Shown: one piece after another, positions 38,225-48,371 of the stretch
Numbering within the stretch: the first letter of the stretch is position 1
How the letters are laid out: each line of letters opens with the position of its first letter
Assembly: GCF_004193775.1 (NCBI RefSeq)
Contig: NC_041005.1
Span: 5,272,501-5,336,500, forward strand
DNA from: Glycine soja
Taxonomy: Eukaryota > Streptophyta > Magnoliopsida > Fabales > Fabaceae
DNA length: 64,000 bases
Direction: 5' to 3'
Translations under genes and position numbers: made by a program
Notes under the pieces: generated by a model
Told to the model about the DNA's origin: nothing
What the model saw: only the letters and a program-made list of their open reading frames with translations
Database searches by the model: none

Positions 38225-39544
38225 ATGGAGGAAAACTCAAGAACCAATCCCTGACTCTGTACTCTGTTAGTTTGTCTCTGCGGTCAATCATGGTGCATGG
38301 CAAGGGATTCAAGTAAAGCCAATCATAAAAAAAAAGGTTCACATTTAGCTTCCGCTCATGGAACGGGCCTAACACAGATGTGGAGGATCAAAAGCCTGCA
38401 GTACGGTGATGCATCAAAATTAGGGAGTTCAATTAGGAATTACACCGCTATCAAAATGGGTAACTCCATGGGAGCATGATTTTTAGTGATATATATATAT
38501 ATATATACATTAATGTTTGTGAAATATATATAATAGTGAGGGGTTGTGGGTGTATAGTAATAATCAGAGCATTTTTCCTTCAATAATGCTAAATTTGTTT
38601 TTGTTATTCTTAAAATGGTTATTTACATGGAGCTTGGATTTTTTGTTTTCTTAAAATATTCTTCCAATACCTAGTAAAGAGAAATATTGAATGAAAGCGA
38701 ATATATTTAATGTAGGAAGTATTTAATTAGTACGGCAATTATTAGGAGGAATATAGAGTTGAATTTTGTTGTAGAAACGAAATTTGGTGAGTGGCATTGT
38801 GTAGGGTTGTTGCACCTTCAAGTGATTGTAAAGTCATAATCATGACATGGAATAACTTGGTGAAATTAGGAGGGTGAAAACAGAGTTCATAAATTCTTAG
38901 GAATGTCTGGTTGGAGGGTAAGTGTTGGTGTGGTGGGTTTATGACAGCAGTGCCTATAGACGTATTTATTTATGGTTAGGAAAAATTCGGGTGGAACAGA
39001 CAGACTGACAGTGCCTATAGACATTACTGCATTTTATAAGTGGTCCCGTGAGTGATATGTTCTTTGTGGTCTGTGTTTTAAGAGTGACGGCAAATATCAT
39101 AGTAGCTGCCAGTGTTTGTGTAAGTTTCTTAACTTCTCATAATTATTGTTGTGCGTAAAAAATTTGATTTTAAATGAAATGGATACTTTAAAAATTTGTT
39201 AATTATAATTGATTATAGGATAGGTGTGACTTGTGAGGCTAATGAATAGTAGTATTTAATTTAACATCTAAGTGGAAATAATATTTTTAAATTCAGTTTT
39301 AAAATGTTATATATAAATATAAATTAATTTTTTATATTTATTTCTTCAATAAATCTTTAAAATAAAGTGTGAATATACTGTCCTTTTCTAAGACATTTTT
39401 AAGTTATACTCTCTTTTCTTTTAATTTTAAAAATTACATTTTTTTTTCTAAAGAGATGAATGTGTTTTACACTTATATTTTCCCCACAAACAAAGATTAG
39501 TTTTGAAAGCTTATAAAGACTTTTGAATCCTTTACGATTAATTT
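38225..39544. other. KNOX 3' flank and spacer
   Basis: The first few hundred bases are probably 3' untranslated region (moderate GC, no frame). A (TA)n run lies at 38489-38508. Beyond about 39120 it is AT-rich spacer. Confidence 0.5.
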
Positions 39545-40156
39545 AGGGTTAAATTATTCACATGTCCCTTAACTTTATTTTTGGTTACAATTTTATCCCT
39601 TATTTATTAAAAGTTACAAAATAATTTCTTAAGGGATTATTTTATATCACACGATCCTTTTTGAAAAATTAGTCGTTTTCAATTTTGAGACCAGATTTTG
39701 ATCTTTTGTCTTATTGACTTAATTCGTAAAACTTATTCCATTAAATTCAACTACATGAAAACTATAAAATTAGACTAATATTTGTACCAAAAAGGAGATA
39801 TAAATAAGATAAAAATTACGAAAAAATGAATTTCACGAGTAATAATTTGATTGATTTTGGAAATTTTAAGTTTTAGATAGCTCATGAGATTCAATTTTCT
39901 CACAATTTTCATCTTATTTTATGACCCATGTTGATTTGAACATAATTGACGCAGTTCCATAGTTTTCACGAAAATTGAATTAGTTAAGTTTTAGTGCTTG
40001 AAAATTCAAAATTGTGTTTCAAAATTAAAAATGATCAGATTTTTTTTAAGAATAAACTAGTAATAAAATAATTACTTAAGAAATTAATTTATATTTTAAT
40101 AAAAAATTAAATTATAACCTAAAATAAAATAAAGATTATATGAATAATTTAACTTA
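39545..40156. mobile_element. Large foldback element E
   Basis: About 612 bp in which nearly the whole left half is an imperfect inverted copy of the right half. Outer blocks GTTAAATTATTCA, TTTATTTT-GGTTA-AATTT and AATTTCTTAAG occur in the same order in both arms over the first 95 bases. Pairing continues through TCATTTT/TCGTTTT, AATTTTGA and AATTC blocks towards the centre near 39850. No open frame is present. This is the longest and clearest foldback element in the window. Confidence 0.7.
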
Positions 40157-41149
40157 AATTTTGCTAGCTGACACTTCAGCTGTTTTTATATAGGCGTTAG
40201 TCTTCTCTTTGGTTTGGCCTTTTCAAACCCAACCCTCGCATGGTATGGTTAACGTAACCCAAATCATATAGAAGACATAAGAGATTCAGCAATACATTGT
40301 CTTCACCTATGTGTTTCGTCGTTGGAAAAACACACTTGTCAATTGTCATGCAGTACAACTGGGAAATTTTGTTAGTCCATGTATGACCTTTAACAGTTAT
40401 TCCCTTACCTCATGTAGTAAGTTCAATCAAATCTTACCTACTATGTAGAAACAAAGATAAGGCAACACATACACATACTCCCTCTTCGAAAACATTTATT
40501 CTTATGTATCATAAAGACATGTAAGGCCACCTCAGTAGAGTTGCTTCAACCAATTTTGCTTATAAAGGTTTCTTGTTTGATAAACTAGAAGTCTTGGGAC
40601 ACTTTGCTTGTCAAGCACCATATGCTTTTTTAAACACACAGGTTATTATTTTTTCTGTAGGTTCAACAACGATGCTTTGCATGTCATGATAATATTAAAA
40701 AAAACTAAGTAGTCATATAGTATCATATAATTTCTCAAAATTTTCTCCTCTTCTATTCTCATATATATAGTCTCATCCATTTTTTTAGTTACAAATTCCG
40801 AAACCCTCAACGTCCTCTTTTATTTGTTTCACCTAATGGACCCCAATCAATTTAATATTAATTCCTTCTTAAATTACATAAAAAATTATCAACCTCTTAC
40901 TTATTCAATTTTGCAATCCTCCACCTTTACCAAGTCCATAAAATAATCCATATATGAGTAATTTTCAATTTTCTACACTCCCATTTACATAGTATTCCTT
41001 TCCCATGTTTCAATTAACACCAACTAACCCCACCATGATTCATAGGACTTCAATAACCAATGGTGGCAATCTAGAGAAAAGGAACAAGAAACAACATCCA
41101 AGTTAGTGACAAAATATCATCACCTTTTCTATCCACCATAGTAGCTCTG
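40157..41149. other. Spacer between element E and the LINE
   Basis: AT-rich, with no exon, repeat or RNA signal I can support. Confidence 0.5.
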
Positions 41150-42441
41150 TGTGGTACGGTTCATCAGTGTATGTCTCTCCTTAGCCTCATACTCATGCCA
41201 TCCTATGGGACTATATAACTAATCTTAGTGTTAGCATCAACAGTGCATGGCTGATTGTTGGTGATTTTAACGAGATTATCAGTCCTTTTGAAGTGTCCGG
41301 TGACGACTTTATTTCCTTTAGAGCGCTCCTCTAATCCAGAATGTTAGATAATTGGGGTTTGATTGATTTGGGCTCTATTGATGGTCTTTTCACTTGGAGG
41401 AGAAACACTCAACATGGGGTCATTGTGGAAAACGTTTGGATAGATGCCTAGCTAATTCTGATTGGAGACTTCATTTTCCTAATGCAGTTGTAGAGCTACT
41501 CCAACCTCATAAGTTTGATCATAATCCTCTCCTTCTTGCTCAGGAAATTGCTCATTTCATGCACAAAAGGAAGACTGGTAAGAAAGGCTACATTCTTTTT
41601 AAGATTAACTTTGAAAAAGCCTATGATAATGTGAATTGGGATTTTATGCGGCTGACTCTCATTAAGTTTGGCTTTCCTCCTCCTATTGTGACATTGATTA
41701 TGAATTGCACTACTACTACTTCCTTGTCTTTCAAGTGGAATGGTGAAAAACTTGAGAGTTTTGCTCTGAATAGGGGACTACGTTAGGGTGATCCTATGTC
41801 CCCTTATCTCTTTGTGTTGTGCATGGAAAAGTTAGCTCTTCTTATTCAGGAGAAAGTTCATGAACACAAGTGGCTTCCAATTCAAGTAAGCAGAGGTGGT
41901 CTTTTGGTGTCTCATTTATTCTTTGCTGATGATTGTCTACTCTTCACTCAAGCCAAAGTTAGTTAAGTTAAGCTTGTTAAAGAGGTGTTGGATCAGTTTT
42001 GTCTTGCTTCTGGCCTCAAGGTCAATATACAAAAGAGTAAATTTAGTGTATCAGCTAATATGCATCGGTGAAAGATTGACCAATTCCATTCCATCATGGG
42101 AATCCCTCACACTTATGATATAGGGAAATATCTTGGTTTTCCTCTTTTGAAGGGTAGGGTGACCAATGCCAATTTCTCTCATATCTTGGATAGGGTGAAT
42201 AGTCGTCTAGCGGGGTTGAAGAGTAAGTTGTTGTGTAGAACTAGGAGAGTAACTCTTGCCCAGTCAATGCTTACTTCCTTGCTTATTTATAATATGCAAA
42301 ATTTGTGACTGCCTCATGGGGTTTGTGATAAGATTGACAAGTCAATGAGGAGCTTTATTTGGAGCAAATCGTCCACGCATTGGGTGAACTTGGATACTAT
42401 CACTCGATGTAGAAAGCTTGGAGGATTAGGGATCTCTGGTG

Positions 42442-43622
42442 TGATAATTATTAATTATGAATATATTTTGAGGTTAAATTATATAAAAATTTATAATTTT
42501 TCTCTCATAATTTTACCTTTTGAACAAATAATTGTTAAATTAACATTATTTAAAATTTTGTGCAAAAAATATTAAAAGTGATGAATTTATGATGCCTAGT
42601 GAGTAAAATAAAGCACAAGAAAGTGAACTAATTAAGAAAAACATAACTAATTAAGAAAAACAAGCTAATTGAGAAAAAACATGGCTAAGTAAGAAAATAA
42701 GACTAATTGAAGAAAACATGACTAATTAAGGAAAGAAGAATGATTAAGGAAAGTAAAGTTGGACTTAGTGCAAAAAACCCACTAATTTACACTTATGAAA
42801 GAAGAAGAGAGAAGAAGGAAAAGAAATACATAAATTTAAGAGAATATAATTCTTTATAAAAGGCAAAGACTAGAAGAAAAAGAAAGAAAGAGAAACAAAC
42901 ATTGGAAGTCGTTCATTCCCTCCATACTCTTTCTTATCTTTTCCCCCTTTATTATATATTTCCCTTTTGTAATTGTAAAGTTTCCATGATAATGAAAGGC
43001 TAAAATCCCTTTGTTTGGAATTTGACAGCCAATTATTCTTGATATAATTCCTCTTCTTATCTATTTATGAATATTATTGTTTGTGGCTTGATCACCCATT
43101 TACATGGTAAGTTTTAGGGATAATGTTGGAAAACATTATTTTCTAATAGAACTGGGAAAAAGTATTTAAATAAAATCATCATTAGGGATATGTTGATATT
43201 TGTTTAGCCTGTTATATATTTCTATTTTTAATGTAATGTACTATTTTATCTCTGCAAAGGGATTTGGAGAGAAAATAGATAAAATTAGACTCTTTCATGC
43301 GAGAATCAAAGTTAGAGTATATTAGTAGATGCATGTGTAAATTGAACTAATTATAAATAGAGAAAAATCATTAACATTACATCAAAGAATAACTCTGGTA
43401 GGCTAAATTTTTAACATTCTTATCTTCTGAATTTCATTCTACAATAATATTAAATTTTCTGATCTTTTATGTCCTTAATTAATTCATGTTTAATTCTTTT
43501 TTTTATTTGATTTAATTTTCAGCAATTTGATTTATTGTTCTCTAGTATCTTTTCGAAGTTCATTCAAACTTTCATTTTAACTTTAGTACTTAGAGACTCA
43601 TTAGTGCACTTCGTATCCACCA
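42442..43622. mobile_element. Solo-LTR-like insertion nested in the LINE
   Basis: The 1181-bp segment begins TGATAATTATTAATT and ends GTATCCACCA, so it has TG..CA ends. It is flanked by TGGTG (42437-42441) and AGGTG (43623-43627), a 4-of-5 target-site duplication. Removing it plus one flanking copy rejoins the LINE as GGLGISGA-(stop)-ETKIALLGKHVW, the expected motif with a single CGA-to-TGA change. Inside are an 18-20 bp tandem array (42626-42757) and a TATAAAAGG box at 42855-42863, as in the U3 part of an LTR. No coding region or second LTR is present. Confidence 0.75.
42626..42757. repeat. 18-20 bp tandem array in the solo LTR
   Basis: Six to seven copies of an ACTAATTAAGAAAAACAT-like unit, with CTAA anchors at 628, 647, 665, 685, 703 and 722 (add 42000). 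They lie about 100-230 bp upstream of the TATAAAAGG box, where LTR enhancers normally sit. Confidence 0.75.
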
Positions 43623-45041
43623 AGGTGCTTGAGAGACAAAAATAGCTCTTCTTGGTAAGCACGTTTGGTACTTAATTCATAACTCAGATAGATTTTCTGT
43701 CTAGATACCGGAAGCTAAATACTTACCGGGGGAGTCTATATTGAATGTGGAGAGTAAAGATGGAGCATCCTACACTTGGCAATCCATCATGAAGGCGGTT
43801 CATGAACTTAAATCTGGTTTCAAGTTTTGGGTGGAGAGGGGAAATATTTCTATTTGGTATGACACTTGGGTTGGTGATGTACCTCTTTGTACTCAGGTGG
43901 ATTATGGATAGCCATCTTTGTGCGAAGGACTTTTACGACAATGGAGAGTGGTGCTGGGATAAATCGGCTACTTATGTTCCTATTGCTGTACGTGCTTAAA
44001 TTGAAAGTGTTGCTCTTTACCCTATGGAGGAGGATGTGGTGATTTGGGGAGAGAACTATTCAGGGAGTTATACTTCTGAATTTGCTTACTGGTTGCTTGT
44101 TGATGACTATCCCACTGATATTGCCAACTTGAGAACCTGGCCTTGGGTCTGGAGAGCGAGAGTTCCAGAAAATGTTAAACACTTTGGTTGGCTATTAGCA
44201 CATGAGAATCTCCCAACTTACAGCTTTCTTGTTTATCGTCACATTTCTTCTGATCTTTTTTTCACAGGTGTGGATTGCATGGAGAGACTTACACTCATGT
44301 CCTAAGAGACTGTCATAAGGCTTCTATGATTTGACAGCTGTTGTTTGATGATCTTCCAACGGATTTCTTCAACCTCAATGCGGATGATTGGATTTTCCAC
44401 ATTATCTCTGCTCCTAATGCTCAGAATCTTCTTATTGCTTGCTGGTTCATTTGGCTTTCCAGAAATGCAGAGATCTTTCGTGACAAAGTGTGGCCTGCTT
44501 GGTTAGTTGTCAACAAGTACAAGTCACTGATGGCGCTAGTTCAGTATACTCAAGTCTCAGACACGTCTTCTTCCTCTCCTCGGTTGGTGAGTTGAACAGC
44601 TCCTCCACATTAATGGTTTAAACTCAATACTGATGGTAGCAGTCTTGGTAATCCTGGTGCATCAGGCTTTGGTGATCTCATTCGTGATTGGGTTCTTTTA
44701 TCATTAGTTTCTCTGGCTACTGTGGGCATAAGGCGAGCCTTCATGCCTAGCTGTCCGGTACCTTGAGTGTGAATCAAATTCGAAATTAGCAGTGAAGATG
44801 ATTTCTAGAGGCACCAACCTGCTTCATATCTATGCTCCTTTGGTGAATCGGATCAAGCATGTCTTCAGGGAAGTAAATATGTCTGCGGACATTCTAGCTA
44901 AAAGAGGATAATCTTCTACTGATAGATTTGTTCCTTTGATTCTTGTCCCCCTCCCTCATCACTAGCTGTTTTAGCTGATTTGAGTGTGGCGTCGTTTGTT
45001 CGTGCTTAGTTTGTTAATTTTCTATCTGATAAAAAAAAAAC

Positions 45042-45336
45042 TGCATATATTTATTATCTATTACGTTCCAATTGATATTTAACGTTTCCAGTGGGATCAT
45101 TACTTTACCACATTAATCCAATCTTTTTTTTTGGCCAAAGGAACATTTGAAGGAATTAATCATAAACGTCTCCTTCCTTCCCTAGAATATCCGCGTCATG
45201 ATTCGCATCGTTTAGTTAGCATTTTCACTTCTGTTGTGAAGAAACATTTTATCGGGTAATTGATCAAACGGTCAATTCGCAACATTATTTTTTTAAATTT
45301 TTTTTTGACCCCCTAATACATGAAGAAAAAGAAATG

Positions 45337-45411
<75 letters not shown>

Positions 45412-45540
45412 GCACACATTATTTGATTATGAAAATTACAGGAACAATGACGCTTTGGTAATTAATCCCCAGGAATCAATATACTATTGAGAATGTTTAG
45501 GCTTCACTATGCTCCCATCCCAAATATATTTTGTTAATCC
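45042..45540. other. Spacer with a long (TA)n microsatellite
   Basis: No gene seen. A (TA)n run of about 70 bp occupies 45340-45409 and ends 132 bp before the stop codon of the small - strand gene. Confidence 0.7.
45340..45409. repeat. (TA)n microsatellite, longest in the window
   Basis: About 35 uninterrupted TA dinucleotides. Tracts of this length are normally highly variable between individuals. Confidence 0.95.
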
Positions 45541-45924
45541 CTAATGTACATGCAATGCATACCGAGCCGAGAAACCCAGAAAAACACCATCATCCTCCTC
45601 TATTGATCCATCATCAAAATTAAGCGCATAACTCTTGGGATCATACTGAAATTGCATTTTCCTTTTCTTGTCCTTGACTTCACTAATGCACGTACTCAAC
45701 CTCTGCAAGGAAAAACTCTTCTTTGGCCACACCAAAATTTCGGACAACGCCTTCACAACCCTCTTCAGCTTCTTCTGCAACCAGTTCCGATGAACTTTCA
45801 ACGTTTCTTGCTGTTCCCGGCACGACTCATATCGAGCATAGAACACACGGAAGCAGCCACAATAATGAGTGATGGCCATGTCTTGATGATCGCAATCTTC
45901 AAGCCTTGATGGAGTCCCAGCCAT
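45541..45924 (-). CDS. Small plant protein with FQYDPxSYALNFDDG motif, function unknown
   Basis: A single-exon 127-residue frame, start codon at 45924. Its composition is clearly coding-like and less AT-rich than its flanks. The N-terminal half has three cysteines (CDHQ, CGC) and a basic, possibly amphipathic stretch (RNWLQKKLKRVVKAL). The C-terminal half carries MQFQYDPKSYALNFDDG followed by an acidic run and FSARYA. I recall this C-terminal motif from small uncharacterised plant proteins but cannot name the family or a function. There is no signal peptide or membrane segment. The first residues (MAGTPSRLEDCDHQD) could instead belong to a spliced form, but no better start is seen. Confidence 0.65.
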   Translation of the reverse strand: MAGTPSRLEDCDHQDMAITHYCGCFRVFYARYESCREQQETLKVHRNWLQKKLKRVVKALSEILVWPKKSFSLQRLSTCISEVKDKKRKMQFQYDPKSYALNFDDGSIEEDDGVFLGFSARYALHVH

Positions 45925-48239
45925 TCTTCAAAGACCAAAAGTTACAATGATTGATGAAATCATCAATGTGAGATTTGTGAATATATATATTAATTTGCAC
46001 ATGCACGAAGACAGAGACTGTCACTTAGATATACGAAACAAATTAGTGAGGTCGTTACGTAGATCTAATATTCGAGGCATTGGTGTTTGTGAATTGTGAC
46101 CGTAGCGGTCTTCTGAAAATTACAAGGTCCTATGATTTTATGTCACGTGCTGATGAAGAGTTTTCGTGATGGTGTGCTTTTCCTATGTGTGGAGTTTTGA
46201 TTGTTCTGTTCTTTGTGGATTGTGACAGACGGGTGAACTTGTGTATAAGTTATCTGCAAGTTTGTCTTGGGCATTTGTTAGGATTAGGGGAATGAATACT
46301 ACGTTTTCCGGCCCACCGCGGATTACAGAAGCTGGGGCTTATGTGGAGTCTGTTAGGAGCCAAACAGATCTTATTGTTTATCCTTTCAAAATGATTTTTT
46401 ATTCTGTACATATTATTATGTGCATAAGTTTGGACTCCCTCGAGATATCACTTTATATCAAGGTTTTCTTTTTTCAACAGAGAATCCATTTATATATCAT
46501 TCCTTTGTGCCTCCCTGGATACATTCATTTATCTTTTTTTTATTTTTTGTTCCACAGCCAAACTAGGTTTTATCATAAAAAGAAAAGGCCAAACTAGGTT
46601 TTTTCTTCCTTAAAGTTTGGGTGACATGATTAATACAGATCTAGTAAACTATTTTTTTTATATGACACCGATATTTTTGTTACATATGATTTAAAATATT
46701 TAGCTGCTGCTTCTAGAGTTTTATTTAACCGTTGATGCTGTTGGGACTCGTTTCCTTCATTTGAGATAGTTTTTTTTAGGCAAAATAACTTTTACAATTC
46801 ATTCATAATCAAAATTTCAATACAAGTAGGATGAAACAAAAAACATGATGGCGAGAAAATAATCTTAATTCCCTTGCAAGGACATAAACAACATGATTTA
46901 CTTTCATCTGGATAAATCGCACGGTCACGTTTTGTTTTGTTTTCTTTCCATGTTTTTGTCTTTTTGATGCATACATTTTCTTAATAAGAATATTTAATTA
47001 TATTAATTAGTAATTAAGGTAATTACAATGAGAATATATTTTAATTAAATCAACCAATTAAATAGTTAAAACGTATACATATTTTTAATTTTATATATTA
47101 CTATAATCAATTTATTTTTAAAAATATAATTAAAGCAACTATATATACTGATTTGATTTTATTATACAATACAATAATAATATTATAAAATAAGATTTTG
47201 TCATTAAGCAGTTTCGATTAGATATATTTTGATTTAAATTAATTAAGGTAATTATGATTAATATCTATCCCTCTCAAAAAATGATTAATAAGTATTAATT
47301 AAATTAATTATAGTAATTAATTACGACAATTATAACAGGTATACACATTTTTTTTATTTTATATAGAATAAACTATATCTATATCTTTGGTCCATGAACT
47401 TTTTGAGCTTTATGGTTTTGCTTCTTTAATTTTTTGAAGATTGGTCTCAGTCTCTAAACATTTTTTTTTTAGGATTTTGGTTCTTTTCCTTCAAATCTGC
47501 CATTAACTACTGTTAAGGCTAATAGAGTATCACACCATACTTTGTACAAATAAAATAACATATAAAGTACATTAAAAATGCATATATAGTCAAATGATAA
47601 AAATTTTCTTTGACAAGGAGAAGATGTGGGTTTGATTCCCGCTATCCACTCTTAGTTATTTAATTATGTATTTAATAGTTGTAACAAGGACAATGCTATA
47701 GAATTGACCGTTTAAAATGCTCCTTTTTATTTATTTAGTGAACCCTTGTTTTTATCAAATTTATTATTATTTTATTTTATTATTTTTTTATGGTTAAAAA
47801 CTATCAAAAATTATTTAGTAACAATTTTTTTTTCTTTCTCTTACTCACCCCACTTAGTAAATTTGCCCCTATCCCTCTAAGACTAAATCAAAGCACCACA
47901 AGGGAATCATCAATCCAAAACACAATGGAAAAATACTTTGTTGTGTAAAAAATGAAAAGAAAAAAAAAAACTTACCACAACAATTTGATGGAGAGATGAA
48001 GGAGAAATGAGAGGGAGAATTGAAGGGAGAAGGGATTGGACGCACTGGGAGGAGGAAGATGTGCGGATGGGGAAGGAAGAGAGAAGTGTGGAAGGTGTAG
48101 GAAAAAGAGAGAAGGGTAAAATGAAGAATTTGCTATGACCGGTTACGTTAGTAATAAATTTGGTAGTCACAGTAGCAATGCCCGGTTTAAAGGTAGTGTT
48201 GTTTTTACTAGTGTTCCACGGACTAAGCTAACAGGCTTT
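45925..48239. other. Intergenic DNA between two divergent genes
   Basis: The - strand small gene and the + strand TDP1 gene face away from each other. A 118-codon frame at 46241-46597 begins in less AT-rich sequence but matches nothing known. The stretch 47390-47680 has wording of a dispersed legume repeat (TTTGGTCCATGAACTTTTTG..., then GTGGGTTTGATTCCCGC, a B-box-like end). 47950-48130 is a purine-rich tract. Confidence 0.45.
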
Positions 48240-48273
48240 TGGGCTTTTTGAGAAATGTTTGTGAGTAGGCCCA
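48240..48273 (+). promoter_or_regulatory. Pair of site II elements upstream of TDP1
   Basis: TGGGCT at 48240-48245 and GGCCCA at 48268-48273 (complement of TGGGCC) fit the TGGGCY site II motif, 28 bp apart. They lie about 100-130 bp upstream of the start codon. Site II pairs are common in promoters of plant housekeeping and cell-proliferation genes and are bound by TCP factors. Use here is inferred. Confidence 0.45.
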
Positions 48274-48371
48274 GTTGTGATCTGGGTGTTGGAGTTTGAG
48301 ACGCAGGAAGAAGGAAGCGTTTCAGGGTGATTGTGAGTGTGTTGGCAAGAAAGAAGTTTGATTCATCATTC

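Larger units (their letters stand above)
41150..45041 (+). mobile_element. Decayed 5'-truncated LINE (non-LTR retrotransposon)
   Basis: Remnants in order: apurinic endonuclease end (WLIVGDFNEI near 41250, LFTWRRNTQ near 41390, then LDRCLANSDWRLHFPNAVV in another frame near 41440). Reverse transcriptase follows, with GYILFKINFEKAYDNVNW near 41590, a GDPMSPYLF block broken by a stop at 41784, and the FADD catalytic motif near 41920. Next come a zf-RVT-like region (WPWVWRARVPENVKHFGWLL near 44140) and an RNase H-like tail (LNTDGSSLGNPGASGFG near 44620). Several stops and frameshifts are present, so it is inactive. It ends in an A-run at 45032-45041. The endonuclease end runs directly into the FEKAYD part of the RT, so an internal segment is missing. 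A 1181-bp insertion splits it at 42442. Confidence 0.9.

Noticed and set aside
46241..46597. 118-codon frame upstream of TDP1
   Set aside because: Its first 45 codons look less AT-rich but match nothing I know, and the rest is low-complexity. Evidence is too weak for a gene call.
48327..48371. Earlier start for TDP1 at 48327
   Set aside because: The codon there is GTG, not ATG. The first ATG in frame is 48372, directly before the conserved VGYLVPL block.
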